Below are positions 1-8,095 of a DNA stretch of 64,000 bases, piece by piece (positions within the stretch are counted from its first letter, which is position 1; each line of letters starts with the position of its first letter). Where the stretch lies: assembly GCA_949299935.1 (NCBI GenBank), contig CASGCE010000016.1, forward strand, positions 62,001 to 126,000, written 5' to 3'. The DNA is from an uncultured bacterium. Its GTDB lineage: Bacteria > Cyanobacteriota > Vampirovibrionia > Gastranaerophilales > Gastranaerophilaceae. Under the pieces are notes generated by a model that did no database searches, was not told the DNA's origin, and saw only the letters and a program-made list of their open reading frames with translations. The translations under genes and the position numbers were made by a program.

Positions 1-169
1 ATACTGGAAAAATGTTAAAAATGGGGCGTCTGATGGGATTGTCTTGCTCGGCGGCGTAAAACGAGAATTCGTGTTTTGCTCTACACTTCCGTGTTTCGCA
101 AAAACACTCCACTCTCTGCCGCCTCGCGCTCGAACCTTCCGGATGGGTTCTCATCTCCATCATACGCAT
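1..169 (-). other. GC-richer segment with an open frame, beside tRNA-His
   Basis: This stretch looks richer in G+C than the surrounding DNA. On the minus strand an ATG at 169 opens a frame that stays open to the left edge (at least 56 codons, Arg- and Cys-rich, beginning MRMMEMRTHPEGSS). The last part of the frame simply translates a second copy of the tRNA-His 3' end (23-41). The DNA contains inverted repeats: 50-55 with 118-123, 91-96 with 102-107, and 61-64 with 69-72. No ribosome site precedes the ATG. I regard it as a tRNA-linked inserted or repeated element rather than a confident protein gene. Confidence 0.4.
23..41. repeat. Direct repeat of the tRNA-His 3' end
   Basis: Nineteen bases here are identical to 201-219, which is the 3' end of the tRNA-His gene including its CCA. 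Integrases that use a tRNA gene as attachment site leave this kind of copy, so this may be an att-like site. The two copies are only 178 bp apart, too little for an integrase-bearing element between them, so it is either a remnant or a very small cassette. No integrase gene is visible in the window. Confidence 0.6.
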
Positions 170-170
170 A

Positions 171-196
171 AAAAAACTCCACCATAGGAGCTTTTT
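171..196 (-). terminator. Short hairpin after tRNA-His
   Basis: CTCC (177-180) pairs with GGAG (187-190), flanked by A and T runs that extend the stem and give a T-rich tail in both directions. It lies directly downstream of tRNA-His and probably ends that transcript. The GC core is only four pairs, so termination may be weak. Confidence 0.5.
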
Positions 197-200
197 ATTA

Positions 201-277
201 TGGGGCGTCTGATGGGATTCGAACCCATGTATATCGGAACCACAATCCGAGGTCTTAACCGCTTGACGACAGACGCC
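201..277 (-). tRNA. tRNA-His (GTG)
   Basis: On the minus strand the anticodon stem-loop TCGGA-TTGTGGT-TCCGA gives anticodon GTG (histidine). The T arm GGGTTCGAATCCC is intact. The acceptor pairs as GCGTCTG/CAGACGC, with the extra G(-1) opposite C73 that is the identity mark of tRNA-His, and the CCA end is encoded. A TATAGT box just upstream (about 285-291) could be its -10 element. Its 3' nineteen bases are repeated at 23-41. Confidence 0.95.
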
Positions 278-324
278 AACACACATACTATACTAACATA
301 AAAATTATCTAAATCAATACATTT

Positions 325-350
325 CAGAAAAAATCCCGCAAAAGCGGGAC
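325..350 (-). terminator. Terminator after rpaB-like gene
   Basis: On the minus strand GTCCCGC-TTTT-GCGGGAT is followed by a run of T. It begins nine bases past the stop of the response regulator and is a standard intrinsic terminator. Confidence 0.85.
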
Positions 351-358
351 TTTCACAA

Positions 359-1108
359 TCAGCTGATACGCTGAAACATATAACCAATACCTCTGGCTGT
401 CAGAATCAATTCCGGATTAGCCGGGTCTGTTTCCAATTTAGAACGTAATCTTGAAATGTGAACATCCACCACGCGAGTATCAATTCTATGATCTGGCGGG
501 TAAGCCCATACGTGTTGCAATATTTCATTTCTGGAAAAAGCCTGACCGGAATTATTAACTAACAATTCCAACAAGCTAAACTCCATACCAGTAAGTCTAA
601 TTCTTTCATTTTTTCTAAAAACTTGGCGGCGGGCAGTATCAATTTTTATATTACCAGTAGTAATAACATTTTTAGTAACTTTACCGGTAGGTGCAGCAGC
701 CTCACGATTATTAGTACGTCTTAAAACAGCCTTAACACGAGCTTCCAACTCTTTAGGGCTAAACGGTTTAATAACATAGTCATCCGCACCCAGCTCCAAG
801 CCGGTAATTCTTTCTGAAACATCACCCAGCGCGGTCAAAATAATAATCGGTACATCAGAGGTTCTTCTAATTTCGCGAGTGACGCCATATCCGTCCATTT
901 TAGGCATCATAACATCAAGGACTACCAAATCCGGATTATACTTGTTAAATGCATTTACGGTTTCTTCTCCGTCTTGGGCAGTATAAACATCATAACCTGC
1001 CATTTTTAAACGTGTTTCTAAAATACGTCTGATACTTGCCTCATCATCAGCCAGCAAAATTCGCTGACGATCTTCTGTTTCATTAGCCATTTCAGCATTT
1101 TCTGTCAT
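359..1108 (-). CDS. rpaB: OmpR-family response regulator, RpaB/Ycf27-like
   Basis: DNA-binding response regulator of 249 residues. The receiver domain (about 16-130) holds the acidic pair DD, phospho-acceptor Asp65 in LVVLDVMMPKMDGYG and the K-P of VIKPFSPKELEARVK. A winged-helix OmpR-type domain follows (about 150-248, ending RGIGYMFQRIS). The receiver closely resembles cyanobacterial RpaB/Ycf27 (ETRLKMAGYDV, GDVSERITGLELGADDY). In photosynthetic relatives RpaB governs high-light and stress genes; here there is nothing photosynthetic to regulate, so its targets are unknown. AAGGA sits eight bases before the chosen ATG. No histidine kinase is adjacent, and a terminator follows. Confidence 0.85.
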   Translation of the reverse strand: MTENAEMANETEDRQRILLADDEASIRRILETRLKMAGYDVYTAQDGEETVNAFNKYNPDLVVLDVMMPKMDGYGVTREIRRTSDVPIIILTALGDVSERITGLELGADDYVIKPFSPKELEARVKAVLRRTNNREAAAPTGKVTKNVITTGNIKIDTARRQVFRKNERIRLTGMEFSLLELLVNNSGQAFSRNEILQHVWAYPPDHRIDTRVVDVHISRLRSKLETDPANPELILTARGIGYMFQRIS

Positions 1109-1252
1109 AGTCTTTTCCTTACATTTAAAAATCTTACACCAATCACTTTAATAAAAATATTACAAATTATATATTTTTTTGTATTTTTATAACGATATAT
1201 TAACCTAAGTAAACATAAATTGCAAGCATTTTTTATAAAAAAAAAACATTTT

Positions 1253-1990
1253 TTATAATTGGGACTCAACTATTTTTCTAAATTTTTCCAAATCTTCGAC
1301 CGTATCGATACCTACGGGATTAAAATCAACCACACTGGTTTTAATTTTTATACCATACTGCAAAGCCCGCAACTGTTCCAAACTTTCAGAGAGTTCAAGC
1401 GAAGATTGAGGGGAGTTAGTCATTTTTTTCAAGGCATCGCGCTTATAGCCATAAATACCCAAGTGGCCGTAAAATACAGCGTGACCCTCATTACGTTCAA
1501 AAGGTATTTTAGAGCGGGAGAAGTACAAAGCATATCCATAATTATCGACAACGCATTTAACGATGTTAGGATTTTCAATATCTTTTTTATCGCGCAAGAT
1601 TCTAACCAAAGTTGAAATATCAGCCGAATCGTCCTCACGGATATTTTTTATAACCTCATCAATACTTTCAGGTTTAATGAGGGGTTCATCACCTTGAAGA
1701 TTAACAACGTATTGAATTTCGGGGTGGCGCTCCATAACCTCTTGTATTCTATCGCTGCCACAATTATGAGTATCCGAAGTCAATTCCGCCTCAGCGCCGA
1801 ACAAAAGGCACGTTGTCAAAATCTCCTGATTATCGGTAGCGATAATCACGCGATCAGCCAACGAAGCCTTAACAGCCTTTTCAAACACCCATTGAATAAT
1901 GGGTTTTCCGTTAACTTCAATCAAAGGTTTACCTTTTAACCGGCTTGAGCCGTAGCGTGCCGGAATTATAATTGCAGTATCTCCTGTCAT
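1253..1990 (-). CDS. kdsB: 3-deoxy-manno-octulosonate cytidylyltransferase
   Basis: Activates KDO as CMP-KDO for the inner core of lipopolysaccharide, so it implies an outer membrane. The 245-residue protein begins MTGDTAIIIPARYGSSRLKG, the N-terminal nucleotide-binding signature of KdsB, and contains NLQGDEPLI and FSRSKIPFER. The start at 1990 is chosen because GGAGAG lies just upstream and the ATG overlaps the stop of prmA (ATGA), showing translational coupling. It is the last gene of the accD-accA-prmA-kdsB run. A longer reading with 23 extra residues would run into prmA and has no support. Confidence 0.93.
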   Translation of the reverse strand: MTGDTAIIIPARYGSSRLKGKPLIEVNGKPIIQWVFEKAVKASLADRVIIATDNQEILTTCLLFGAEAELTSDTHNCGSDRIQEVMERHPEIQYVVNLQGDEPLIKPESIDEVIKNIREDDSADISTLVRILRDKKDIENPNIVKCVVDNYGYALYFSRSKIPFERNEGHAVFYGHLGIYGYKRDALKKMTNSPQSSLELSESLEQLRALQYGIKIKTSVVDFNPVGIDTVEDLEKFRKIVESQL

Positions 1991-2907
1991 TTTTCTCTCC
2001 TTACAACAAAAGAAGTCCATTGATACTTGTGATTTTCTTCCAACAATATTAAGCCACATTTTTTAATCGCATCAAGGACGATTTGTTTTTTTTCATCCAA
2101 TATACCACTTAAAACTAGTATACCGTTGTTTTTTAAAATATTTTTCAAATTCGGCATAATTTCAGCCAAAACGTTATGCAAGATGTTTGCCAAGACGAAA
2201 TCAAATTTTCCACTGATATTATCTGCAGTATTAAATTCAAATTTACACTCAACACCATTTTTAAGCGCATTTTCTTTTGCAACATCAATAACTGTTTCAT
2301 CATTATCACAGCCATAAACGTAGCCCGCACCGAATTTTTTAGCGCAAATTGCCAAAATTCCTGACCCCATACCGATATCAGCCACCACGTCACAAGGCTT
2401 GAGGTGCTTTTCAACAGCCAACATACACAATTGTGTCGTTGCATGAGTCCCCGTACCAAAGGCACAACCAGGCTCTAATTTTATAATGACCTCATCTTTT
2501 GATTTCGGGATATAATCAATCCAATCAGGGACAACCGTAATTTTTTCAGAAACGTGCGTCACATCCCACTTTTCTTTCCATTTTTGTGACCAATCCTGAT
2601 TTTCTTTCACTTCGAGCGTAAACTCAAAAGAGCCTATATCTTCATCGGAAAACCCTCTGGATTTTAACAATTTTTTTTGCTCTGATAAAACACCTTTAAC
2701 ATCAGCCTTATCCGTCAGAAAAACCTTCAAGGTTCCTTCAGTTGTTGAAACCATTTCTAAATCTTTGTACACTTCTTCAGCCAAAATAACACCCTCGCAA
2801 GGCAAATTATCAAAACAAATCTCGGAAATTACATCCGCCATTTCAGGATTAATTTTCAACGATAACTCGTAATAAACCTTGCCATTTGAGCTTTTAATAA
2901 AATCCAT
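1987..2907 (-). CDS. prmA: Ribosomal protein L11 methyltransferase
   Basis: SAM-dependent methyltransferase that trimethylates ribosomal protein L11. The N-terminal substrate-recognition part is followed by PGCAFGTGTHATTQLC and the Rossmann motif VADIGMGSGILAICAKKFGA, then the family NPPF-like catalytic stretch as LANILHNVL. At 306 residues the length is normal for PrmA. The ATG at 2907, ten bases after the accA stop with GAGG upstream, fits better than an upstream GTG that overlaps accA. It sits between accA and kdsB in a co-directional run. Confidence 0.9.
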   Translation of the reverse strand: MDFIKSSNGKVYYELSLKINPEMADVISEICFDNLPCEGVILAEEVYKDLEMVSTTEGTLKVFLTDKADVKGVLSEQKKLLKSRGFSDEDIGSFEFTLEVKENQDWSQKWKEKWDVTHVSEKITVVPDWIDYIPKSKDEVIIKLEPGCAFGTGTHATTQLCMLAVEKHLKPCDVVADIGMGSGILAICAKKFGAGYVYGCDNDETVIDVAKENALKNGVECKFEFNTADNISGKFDFVLANILHNVLAEIMPNLKNILKNNGILVLSGILDEKKQIVLDAIKKCGLILLEENHKYQWTSFVVRREK

Positions 2908-2917
2908 CAAAGGAACC

Positions 2918-3871
2918 TCACTCAAGGAAAGCACCCATTTTTCTAAATTTTACGTAACGCTGAGATTTTAATTCCGCACCAGAGAGCAGATCCAACATGC
3001 GAAGAGCATCCAGAATTGTCCTTTTCATTTCTTCAGCAGTAAATTCATAATTTGAATGAGCACCACCGACAGGTTCTTTAATTGCGCCGTCAATAATGTC
3101 ATATTTCATTAAATCAGGTGCGGTGATTTTAAGTGCTTCAGCTGCTTCATTATTTTTAGAAGCATCACGCCACAAGATAGAAGCGCAGCCCTCCGGGGAG
3201 ATAACCGTATAATAAGCGTGTTCTAACAAATAAACTTTATTAGCGACAGCAAGTCCCAAAGCGCCGCCAGAGCAGCCCTCACCTGAAACGATAGCTATAA
3301 CCGGAACTTCAAGTTTAGCCATCTCACGCAGGTTAACAGCGATAGCAGAGCCCTGACCTTTTTCTTCCGCACTAATTCCGGGATAAGCACCGGGGGTATC
3401 AATAATCGTAACAATAGGAATATTAAATTTATCAGCGTGCTTAAATAACCTTAAGGCCTTTCTGTAACCTTCGGGCTGAGGCATACCAAAGTTATATTCC
3501 AAATTTTCTTTAGTGGACTTACCTTTCATCGTACCGATAATCATAACCGGTCGACCGTCAATCTTAGCCAATCCGCCAATAATAGCTCTGTCATCCAACC
3601 CTTCACGATCACCGTGAAGTTCGACAAAATCTGTACACATAAGCCGTACGTAATCCAAAAAATTAGGTCTTTCCGGATGTCTTGCAATTTGCATTTTTTG
3701 AGAGGGAGATAAATTAGAGTACAACTCTTTTCTATAATCATCCGCTTGTTGTTCAAAAGTTTCAATTTCTTTATCTAAATCCATGCCGGACTCCAAACTT
3801 ATTTTTTTTAGTTCCTCTATCTTTTCCTGAATTTCCATTATAGGCTTTTCAAAATCCAAAATTGTAGTCAT
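2918..3871 (-). CDS. accA: Acetyl-CoA carboxylase carboxyltransferase alpha subunit
   Basis: Alpha subunit of the carboxyltransferase that makes malonyl-CoA, the first committed step of fatty-acid synthesis. The 317 residues contain the family motifs HGDREGLDDRAIIGGLA, DTPGAYPGISAEEKGQG, SGEGCSGGALGLAVAN and VISPEGCASILW. It directly follows accD, two bases after its stop, and GAGGT inside the end of accD provides the ribosome site. The adjacent accD-accA pair is a common bacterial arrangement; the biotin carrier and carboxylase genes (accB, accC) are not in this window. Confidence 0.95.
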   Translation of the reverse strand: MTTILDFEKPIMEIQEKIEELKKISLESGMDLDKEIETFEQQADDYRKELYSNLSPSQKMQIARHPERPNFLDYVRLMCTDFVELHGDREGLDDRAIIGGLAKIDGRPVMIIGTMKGKSTKENLEYNFGMPQPEGYRKALRLFKHADKFNIPIVTIIDTPGAYPGISAEEKGQGSAIAVNLREMAKLEVPVIAIVSGEGCSGGALGLAVANKVYLLEHAYYTVISPEGCASILWRDASKNNEAAEALKITAPDLMKYDIIDGAIKEPVGGAHSNYEFTAEEMKRTILDALRMLDLLSGAELKSQRYVKFRKMGAFLE

Positions 3872-3873
3872 TT

Positions 3874-4761
3874 TTACCTCTGCGAACCAATATTAGTACT
3901 ATGCATCGACAAGATATTTGCCAAAGTATTTCGCAAATCTTTGCGGGCACAAACCACATCCACCTGACCGTATTTTAGTAGGTATTCAGCAGTTTGAAAA
4001 TCAGATGGCAATTTTTGCCTTATAGTTTGCTCTATAACCCTGCGGCCGGCAAATCCAATTCTGGCGCCTTGTTCAGCGACAATAATATCACCGAGTGTAC
4101 CAAAACTTGCAGTCACACCGCCAAACGTCGGCTCCGTGAGCAAATTAATATATAAAAGTTTTTCATCATCGAGTTTAGCACACGCACAAGAAGTTTTTGC
4201 CATTTGCATGAGGCTTAACGCACTTTCCTGCATTCTTGCGCCTCCGGAGGAGGTAATTGTAATTACCGGCAAACGTAATTCTATTGCTTTTTCAATAATA
4301 CGCGTAACTTTTTCACCTACAACACTCCCCATTGAGCCGCCCATAAAATCAAAATCCATAATTGCAACAGCCGCTCTGTTACCCAAAATTGTGCCTATAC
4401 CGGTCACTACAGCCTCATCAAGGCCTGTCTTTTCACGGGCTCTTTGTAATCTGTCTTTATAAGGCTCCGTATCAACAAAATTCAAAGGATCCGTCGGTTT
4501 AATATTTGAAAATAATTCCTCAAAAGAATTTTCATCAAAAAGCTGCGTTATACGTGTTCTGGCATTAATTCTGAAATGGTAATCACAAACCGGACAAACC
4601 ATCATATTTTCCTCGATATCAGATTTAAGCAATTGGGCATCACAGTGAACGCACTTCGTCCACAAATCAGGATTTTCCACCACCTGAGCTGCCTTTGCCT
4701 CCAATGCACGACGTTGTATTTGTGCCTCTTTGCGTTTTTCAAACCAATCTTGAACTGTCAT
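3874..4761 (-). CDS. accD: Acetyl-CoA carboxylase carboxyltransferase beta subunit
   Basis: Beta subunit of acetyl-CoA carboxyltransferase, 295 residues. The N-terminal zinc ribbon CVHCDAQL...CPVCDYHF (about 38-60) is diagnostic, as are FMGGSMGSVVGEK, SSGGARMQES and FAGRRVIEQT in the crotonase-like core. It is the first gene of the accD-accA-prmA-kdsB run. AAGGA lies about 13 bases before the ATG, which is rather far. The order suggests that fatty-acid supply and LPS precursor synthesis are co-expressed. Confidence 0.95.
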   Translation of the reverse strand: MTVQDWFEKRKEAQIQRRALEAKAAQVVENPDLWTKCVHCDAQLLKSDIEENMMVCPVCDYHFRINARTRITQLFDENSFEELFSNIKPTDPLNFVDTEPYKDRLQRAREKTGLDEAVVTGIGTILGNRAAVAIMDFDFMGGSMGSVVGEKVTRIIEKAIELRLPVITITSSGGARMQESALSLMQMAKTSCACAKLDDEKLLYINLLTEPTFGGVTASFGTLGDIIVAEQGARIGFAGRRVIEQTIRQKLPSDFQTAEYLLKYGQVDVVCARKDLRNTLANILSMHSTNIGSQR

Positions 4762-4836
4762 AATATTAAATTTTCCTTATATCCCACTAACACATTATAC
4801 AACAAAAATAAAACTAATCAACAATCACCTGAAACA

Positions 4837-5565
4837 CTAATCCTCTTTAGGTCGCGAGAAGAATTTTCGCATATCTTCAGGGATACGTACGTTTTGCAGA
4901 GCAAGATGATATTTTCGCAAATTTGCAATAGATTCCTGTTCATCCAGCAAATCTCTGCGCTTAACCTTAACAGCTGAAGAATTACCGCCTTGCCCAACAT
5001 GCTTATTAATTACTTTTGCTATAATATCATCAACATCAGTTCCGCTTACCGAATATTTAGCGGCAATATCATCAGCAGTGGCCCCCATAGGCAAACTATA
5101 CAACCAATTCAACGTTAACGCATCACAGGCAGAAATTGATAATATTCCCTTCTGATGCGGTGTATACATGATATCTTTAGGAAACGGACTATGTCCGAGT
5201 CCGATAGCATGGCCGATTTCATGCAATATTGTATGATACACCTCGCCATCATCCATATAATCTCTGTGGATTAAACCGTCCGTTAAGCCTATACTTACCT
5301 CGGCACTATATAATCTGTTTGCGCTGTCATAATCGAAATAACAATGTCCCAAGGCTTTTCTTTCCACACGCTTCCAATCAACATTAATCTGCGATTCCAA
5401 TAGCGAATTAACAACAATAAAAGAAACTTTACCGCAAGTTGCACTCTGCCATGCATCAAGTGCCCTTTTAACCATAGTACGGTATCTTGAATCCTGACCC
5501 TGCTTTGAATAAAACTTCATGGGCGCTATAAAAACCTTCAACGGCATCTTACACGTCCATCGCAT
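4837..5565 (-). CDS. Matrixin-like zinc metalloprotease
   Basis: Predicted metzincin of 242 residues. HEIGHAIGLGHS (about 115-126) is the full zinc motif HExxHxxGxxH, and DIMYT about six residues later supplies the Met-turn, placing it with the M10/matrixin-type proteases. A preceding RALDAWQSAT resembles the conserved helix before the active site. The start at 5565 has a good site (AAGGAAGA); an upstream in-frame ATG at 5613 is possible. Neither start gives a signal peptide or propeptide, which is unusual for this normally secreted family. The C-terminal 90 residues, charged and helical, are not recognised. Confidence 0.75.
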   Translation of the reverse strand: MRWTCKMPLKVFIAPMKFYSKQGQDSRYRTMVKRALDAWQSATCGKVSFIVVNSLLESQINVDWKRVERKALGHCYFDYDSANRLYSAEVSIGLTDGLIHRDYMDDGEVYHTILHEIGHAIGLGHSPFPKDIMYTPHQKGILSISACDALTLNWLYSLPMGATADDIAAKYSVSGTDVDDIIAKVINKHVGQGGNSSAVKVKRRDLLDEQESIANLRKYHLALQNVRIPEDMRKFFSRPKED

Positions 5566-5623
5566 AATTCTTCCTTTTCGCAAAGACTCTTGTAAATATG
5601 TTTCCTTCTTCATAATTTTATTG

Positions 5624-5629
5624 TATAAT
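5624..5629 (+). promoter_or_regulatory. -10 element for ybaB-recR
   Basis: A consensus TATAAT stands 39 bases before the ybaB start. Transcription from about 5636 would leave a leader of about 32 bases that carries the AAGGAG ribosome site. No convincing -35 box is seen. Confidence 0.5.
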
Positions 5630-5667
5630 AAAAATTGACGCAATGCTATATATCAAGGAGAAAATAA

Positions 5668-6000
5668 ATGAATATAATGCAAATGATGAAACAAGCACAA
5701 AGCTTACAAAAGAAGTTAAAGGAAACACAAGATGAACTGGCTAAAGCAGAAGTAACCGGTGAAGCAGCCGCAGGAGCAGTCGTGGTAACCTGCGACGGGC
5801 AAGGCAGATTTAAGTCTATCAAAATGAAACCCGAAGCACTTGATCCTGAAAATCCTGAATCAGTTGATTCTGAGGTTGTTGAAATGGTAGAAGATATAGT
5901 TACAACAGCCATTTTACAAGCCAGCATGAAAGCCACCGAGCTTATGGAAAGTAAAATGAAATCCGTTACCGGCGGTATTAATATTCCGGGACTATTCTGA
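5668..6000 (+). CDS. ybaB: Nucleoid-associated protein, YbaB/EbfC family
   Basis: Small dimeric DNA-binding protein of 110 residues. The start MNIMQMMKQAQSLQKKLKET is the family's N-terminal helix, followed by VTGEAAAGAVVVTCDGQG and the helical C terminus. It is preceded by a perfect AAGGAG and overlaps recR (TGATG). The ybaB-recR pair is widely conserved, often downstream of dnaX; here dnaX is 12 kb away. Confidence 0.93.
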   Translation: MNIMQMMKQAQSLQKKLKETQDELAKAEVTGEAAAGAVVVTCDGQGRFKSIKMKPEALDPENPESVDSEVVEMVEDIVTTAILQASMKATELMESKMKSVTGGINIPGLF

Positions 6001-6596
6001 TGCTATACCCAAAATCAATCGCAGCTTTAATAGAACACTTTCAAAAATTTCCGTCTGTAGGGCCTAAGTCTGCACAGCGGATGGCGTTTTATCTTTTAAG
6101 AATGCCCGTTTCCGAGGTACAAAAATTCGCTCAGGCCTTGCTTGATGCCAAACAGAATACTAAAACTTGTGAAATTTGTTTTAATATTTCATCACAAAGC
6201 CCTTGTGAAATTTGCACTTCAACTTCACGGGATAAATCTATAATTTGCGTAGTATCGGAAACAAAAGATTTAATTGCCATTGAAAAAACAAACGAGTACA
6301 AAGGGCTATATCATGTCTTACAAGGCCTGATATCACCTATGGACGGGATTGGTGCTGATGATTTGAGGATAAAAGAATTGTTAAAACGGTTGACAGCCGA
6401 TGAAGTGCAGGAGATTATTCTTGCGCTTCCTCCGTCTGTCGAAGGTGAAGCTACAAGTCTTTATTTGACCAAATTAATTAAACCATTTAAAATTAAGATT
6501 TCGCGCATTGCTTTTGGCTTGCCTGTGGGAGCAGATCTGGAATACGCTGACGAAATTACACTTGCTAAAGCTATTGAAGGCAGACGTGAACTATAA
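6000..6596 (+). CDS. recR: Recombination mediator protein RecR
   Basis: Works with RecF and RecO to load RecA at gaps. The 198 residues show the helix-hairpin-helix region PSVGPKSAQRMAFYLL, a four-cysteine zinc site (CEICFN...CEIC) and a Toprim domain (ICVVSETKDLIAIEKT to LPPSVEGEATSLYL). The ATG overlaps the ybaB stop, so the two are translationally coupled. Confidence 0.95.
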   Translation: MLYPKSIAALIEHFQKFPSVGPKSAQRMAFYLLRMPVSEVQKFAQALLDAKQNTKTCEICFNISSQSPCEICTSTSRDKSIICVVSETKDLIAIEKTNEYKGLYHVLQGLISPMDGIGADDLRIKELLKRLTADEVQEIILALPPSVEGEATSLYLTKLIKPFKIKISRIAFGLPVGADLEYADEITLAKAIEGRREL

Positions 6597-6611
6597 TACT
6601 CGTCCAACCAA

Positions 6612-6640
6612 TTGTAATATAGTAATTAATGATGTAAAAT
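6612..6640 (+). promoter_or_regulatory. Leaderless-type promoter of the Opp ATPase gene
   Basis: TTGTAA (6612-6617), a 17-base spacer, TAAAAT (6635-6640), then six bases and the ATG at 6647. With a normal -10 to +1 distance transcription would begin at or within a base of the A of the start codon, and no Shine-Dalgarno is present. Confidence 0.65.
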
Positions 6641-6646
6641 ACACAT

Positions 6647-7612
6647 ATGTCATTACTTGAAATCGAAAATTTATCAGTTATTTACGCAACAAAACGCGGA
6701 ATATTCGGTGAAAATGAATCAATCCATGCCGTAAATAATCTTTCACTCGAAATAAATAAAGGTGAGGTGCTTGCAATTGCCGGAGAATCCGGTTGCGGTA
6801 AATCAACACTTGCCAAAACCATCATTTTTTTAGAACAACCCTGCAACGGAAAAATTATCTTTGACGGCAAAAATGTTCTTGAATTGAATAAAAAAGAGTT
6901 AAAAAATTTTCGTAAAAAAGTGCAGATGATTTTTCAAAACCCCTACGCAAGCCTTAATCCGAAAATGAAAATTTTTGATACGCTTGCTGAACCCTTGAAA
7001 ATTAATACCAATTTAACACCTGATAAAATTAAAAAAACAGTATTTGATACTGCTGATAAAGTAGGACTGGATAAAGAATGTTTGAAGCTTTACCCGCACG
7101 AATTTTCTGGCGGACAAAGACAAAGAATTGCAATTGCACGCGCACTTGTTCTAAAACCTGAATTTATACTTGCTGATGAACCTGTAAGTGCGCTTGATGT
7201 CAGCATTCAAGCTCAAATTATAAATCTTTTACAACAATTAAAAAAAGAATATCAGCTTACTTTTCTGTTTATTTCACACGATTTAAGCATTATAAAGTAT
7301 TTATCAGATCGAGTTGCGATTATGTATTTAGGAGAAATTGTTGAACTTGGCAAAACTGACGAAATTTTTAATAAGCCGCAACATCCCTACACAAAAGCTT
7401 TATTAAGCTCCGTTCCGCAAATTAATAAATCCGGCGAAGAAAAAATTATACTTGAAGGTGACTTACCTTCTTTGACAAATCTTCCAAAAGGCTGTAAGTT
7501 TCACACCAGATGCCCTCACTGCATGAGTATATGCAAAGAAACAGAACCCGATAAAATTCAAATTTCCGATTCACATTACGTAAAATGTTTCTTATACTCC
7601 CAAAAAACATGA
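6647..7612 (+). CDS. Oligopeptide/dipeptide ABC transporter ATP-binding protein (OppF/DppF-like)
   Basis: ATPase subunit of a peptide-type importer, 321 residues. It has Walker A GESGCGKST, the signature SGGQRQRIAIARAL, Walker B ILADEPVSALD and the C-terminal oligopeptide-transporter extension with HPYTKALLSSVP and a Cys-rich end (CKFHTRCPHCMSIC). No permease, binding protein or partner ATPase is adjacent, so it is an orphan subunit here and its substrate cannot be told. It is expressed from its own probable leaderless promoter. Confidence 0.88.
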   Translation: MSLLEIENLSVIYATKRGIFGENESIHAVNNLSLEINKGEVLAIAGESGCGKSTLAKTIIFLEQPCNGKIIFDGKNVLELNKKELKNFRKKVQMIFQNPYASLNPKMKIFDTLAEPLKINTNLTPDKIKKTVFDTADKVGLDKECLKLYPHEFSGGQRQRIAIARALVLKPEFILADEPVSALDVSIQAQIINLLQQLKKEYQLTFLFISHDLSIIKYLSDRVAIMYLGEIVELGKTDEIFNKPQHPYTKALLSSVPQINKSGEEKIILEGDLPSLTNLPKGCKFHTRCPHCMSICKETEPDKIQISDSHYVKCFLYSQKT

Positions 7613-7618
7613 TATAAT
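7613..7618 (+). promoter_or_regulatory. -10 box of smpB, leaderless type
   Basis: TATAAT overlaps the region just after the stop of the preceding gene and ends exactly six bases before the smpB ATG, with no ribosome site between. The predicted transcript starts at the start codon. Confidence 0.6.
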
Positions 7619-7624
7619 TGTTCT

Positions 7625-8080
7625 ATGGAAAGAAAAGTTGTAACAACAAACCGAAAAGCATTTCACGACTATAATATTTTTGAAAAATATACAGCCGGAA
7701 TAGTTTTAACTGGTACTGAAATAAAATCGATACGCAATAACGCAATAAATTTGAAAGACAGCTTTTGCAAGATTGAAGACAATGAAGTATTTTTATACAA
7801 ATGCCACATATCACCATATGAGCATGGAAATCGATACAATAAAGATCCCCAAAGAACGAGAAAACTCCTTTTAAATAAAAAAGAAATTCTTAAACTTCAA
7901 AGTAAAGTTAAAAAAGAAAATTACACAATTATACCGCTGGAAATTTTCTTTCAAGGCAGCCTTGCAAAATTAGAAATCGGACTTGCAAAAGGTAAAAAAC
8001 TACACGACAAACGCAGTGATTTAGCACAAAAAGACCTTAAACGTGAAATTGAACGCGCCACCAAAATTAAACAACAATAG
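7625..8080 (+). CDS. smpB: SsrA-binding protein SmpB
   Basis: Partner of tmRNA in rescue of stalled ribosomes. The 151 residues contain NRKAFHDYNIFEKYTAGI, LTGTEIKSIR, the HISPYEHGN loop and the basic C-terminal tail KGKKLHDKRSDLAQKD that enters the ribosome. Length is normal. The tmRNA gene itself was not seen in the window. It is preceded closely by a TATAAT box and followed 15 bases on by the formyltransferase paralogue. Confidence 0.95.
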   Translation: MERKVVTTNRKAFHDYNIFEKYTAGIVLTGTEIKSIRNNAINLKDSFCKIEDNEVFLYKCHISPYEHGNRYNKDPQRTRKLLLNKKEILKLQSKVKKENYTIIPLEIFFQGSLAKLEIGLAKGKKLHDKRSDLAQKDLKREIERATKIKQQ

Positions 8081-8095
8081 ATTCGGGAGAGGAAT

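Noticed and set aside
1118-1140. Two TTACA direct repeats upstream of the rpaB-like gene, reminiscent of the HLR1 site bound by RpaB
   Set aside because: The repeats are spaced 15 bases apart start to start instead of the 12 of HLR1, and the second lacks the following A/T pair; they lie in the short leader on the opposite strand.
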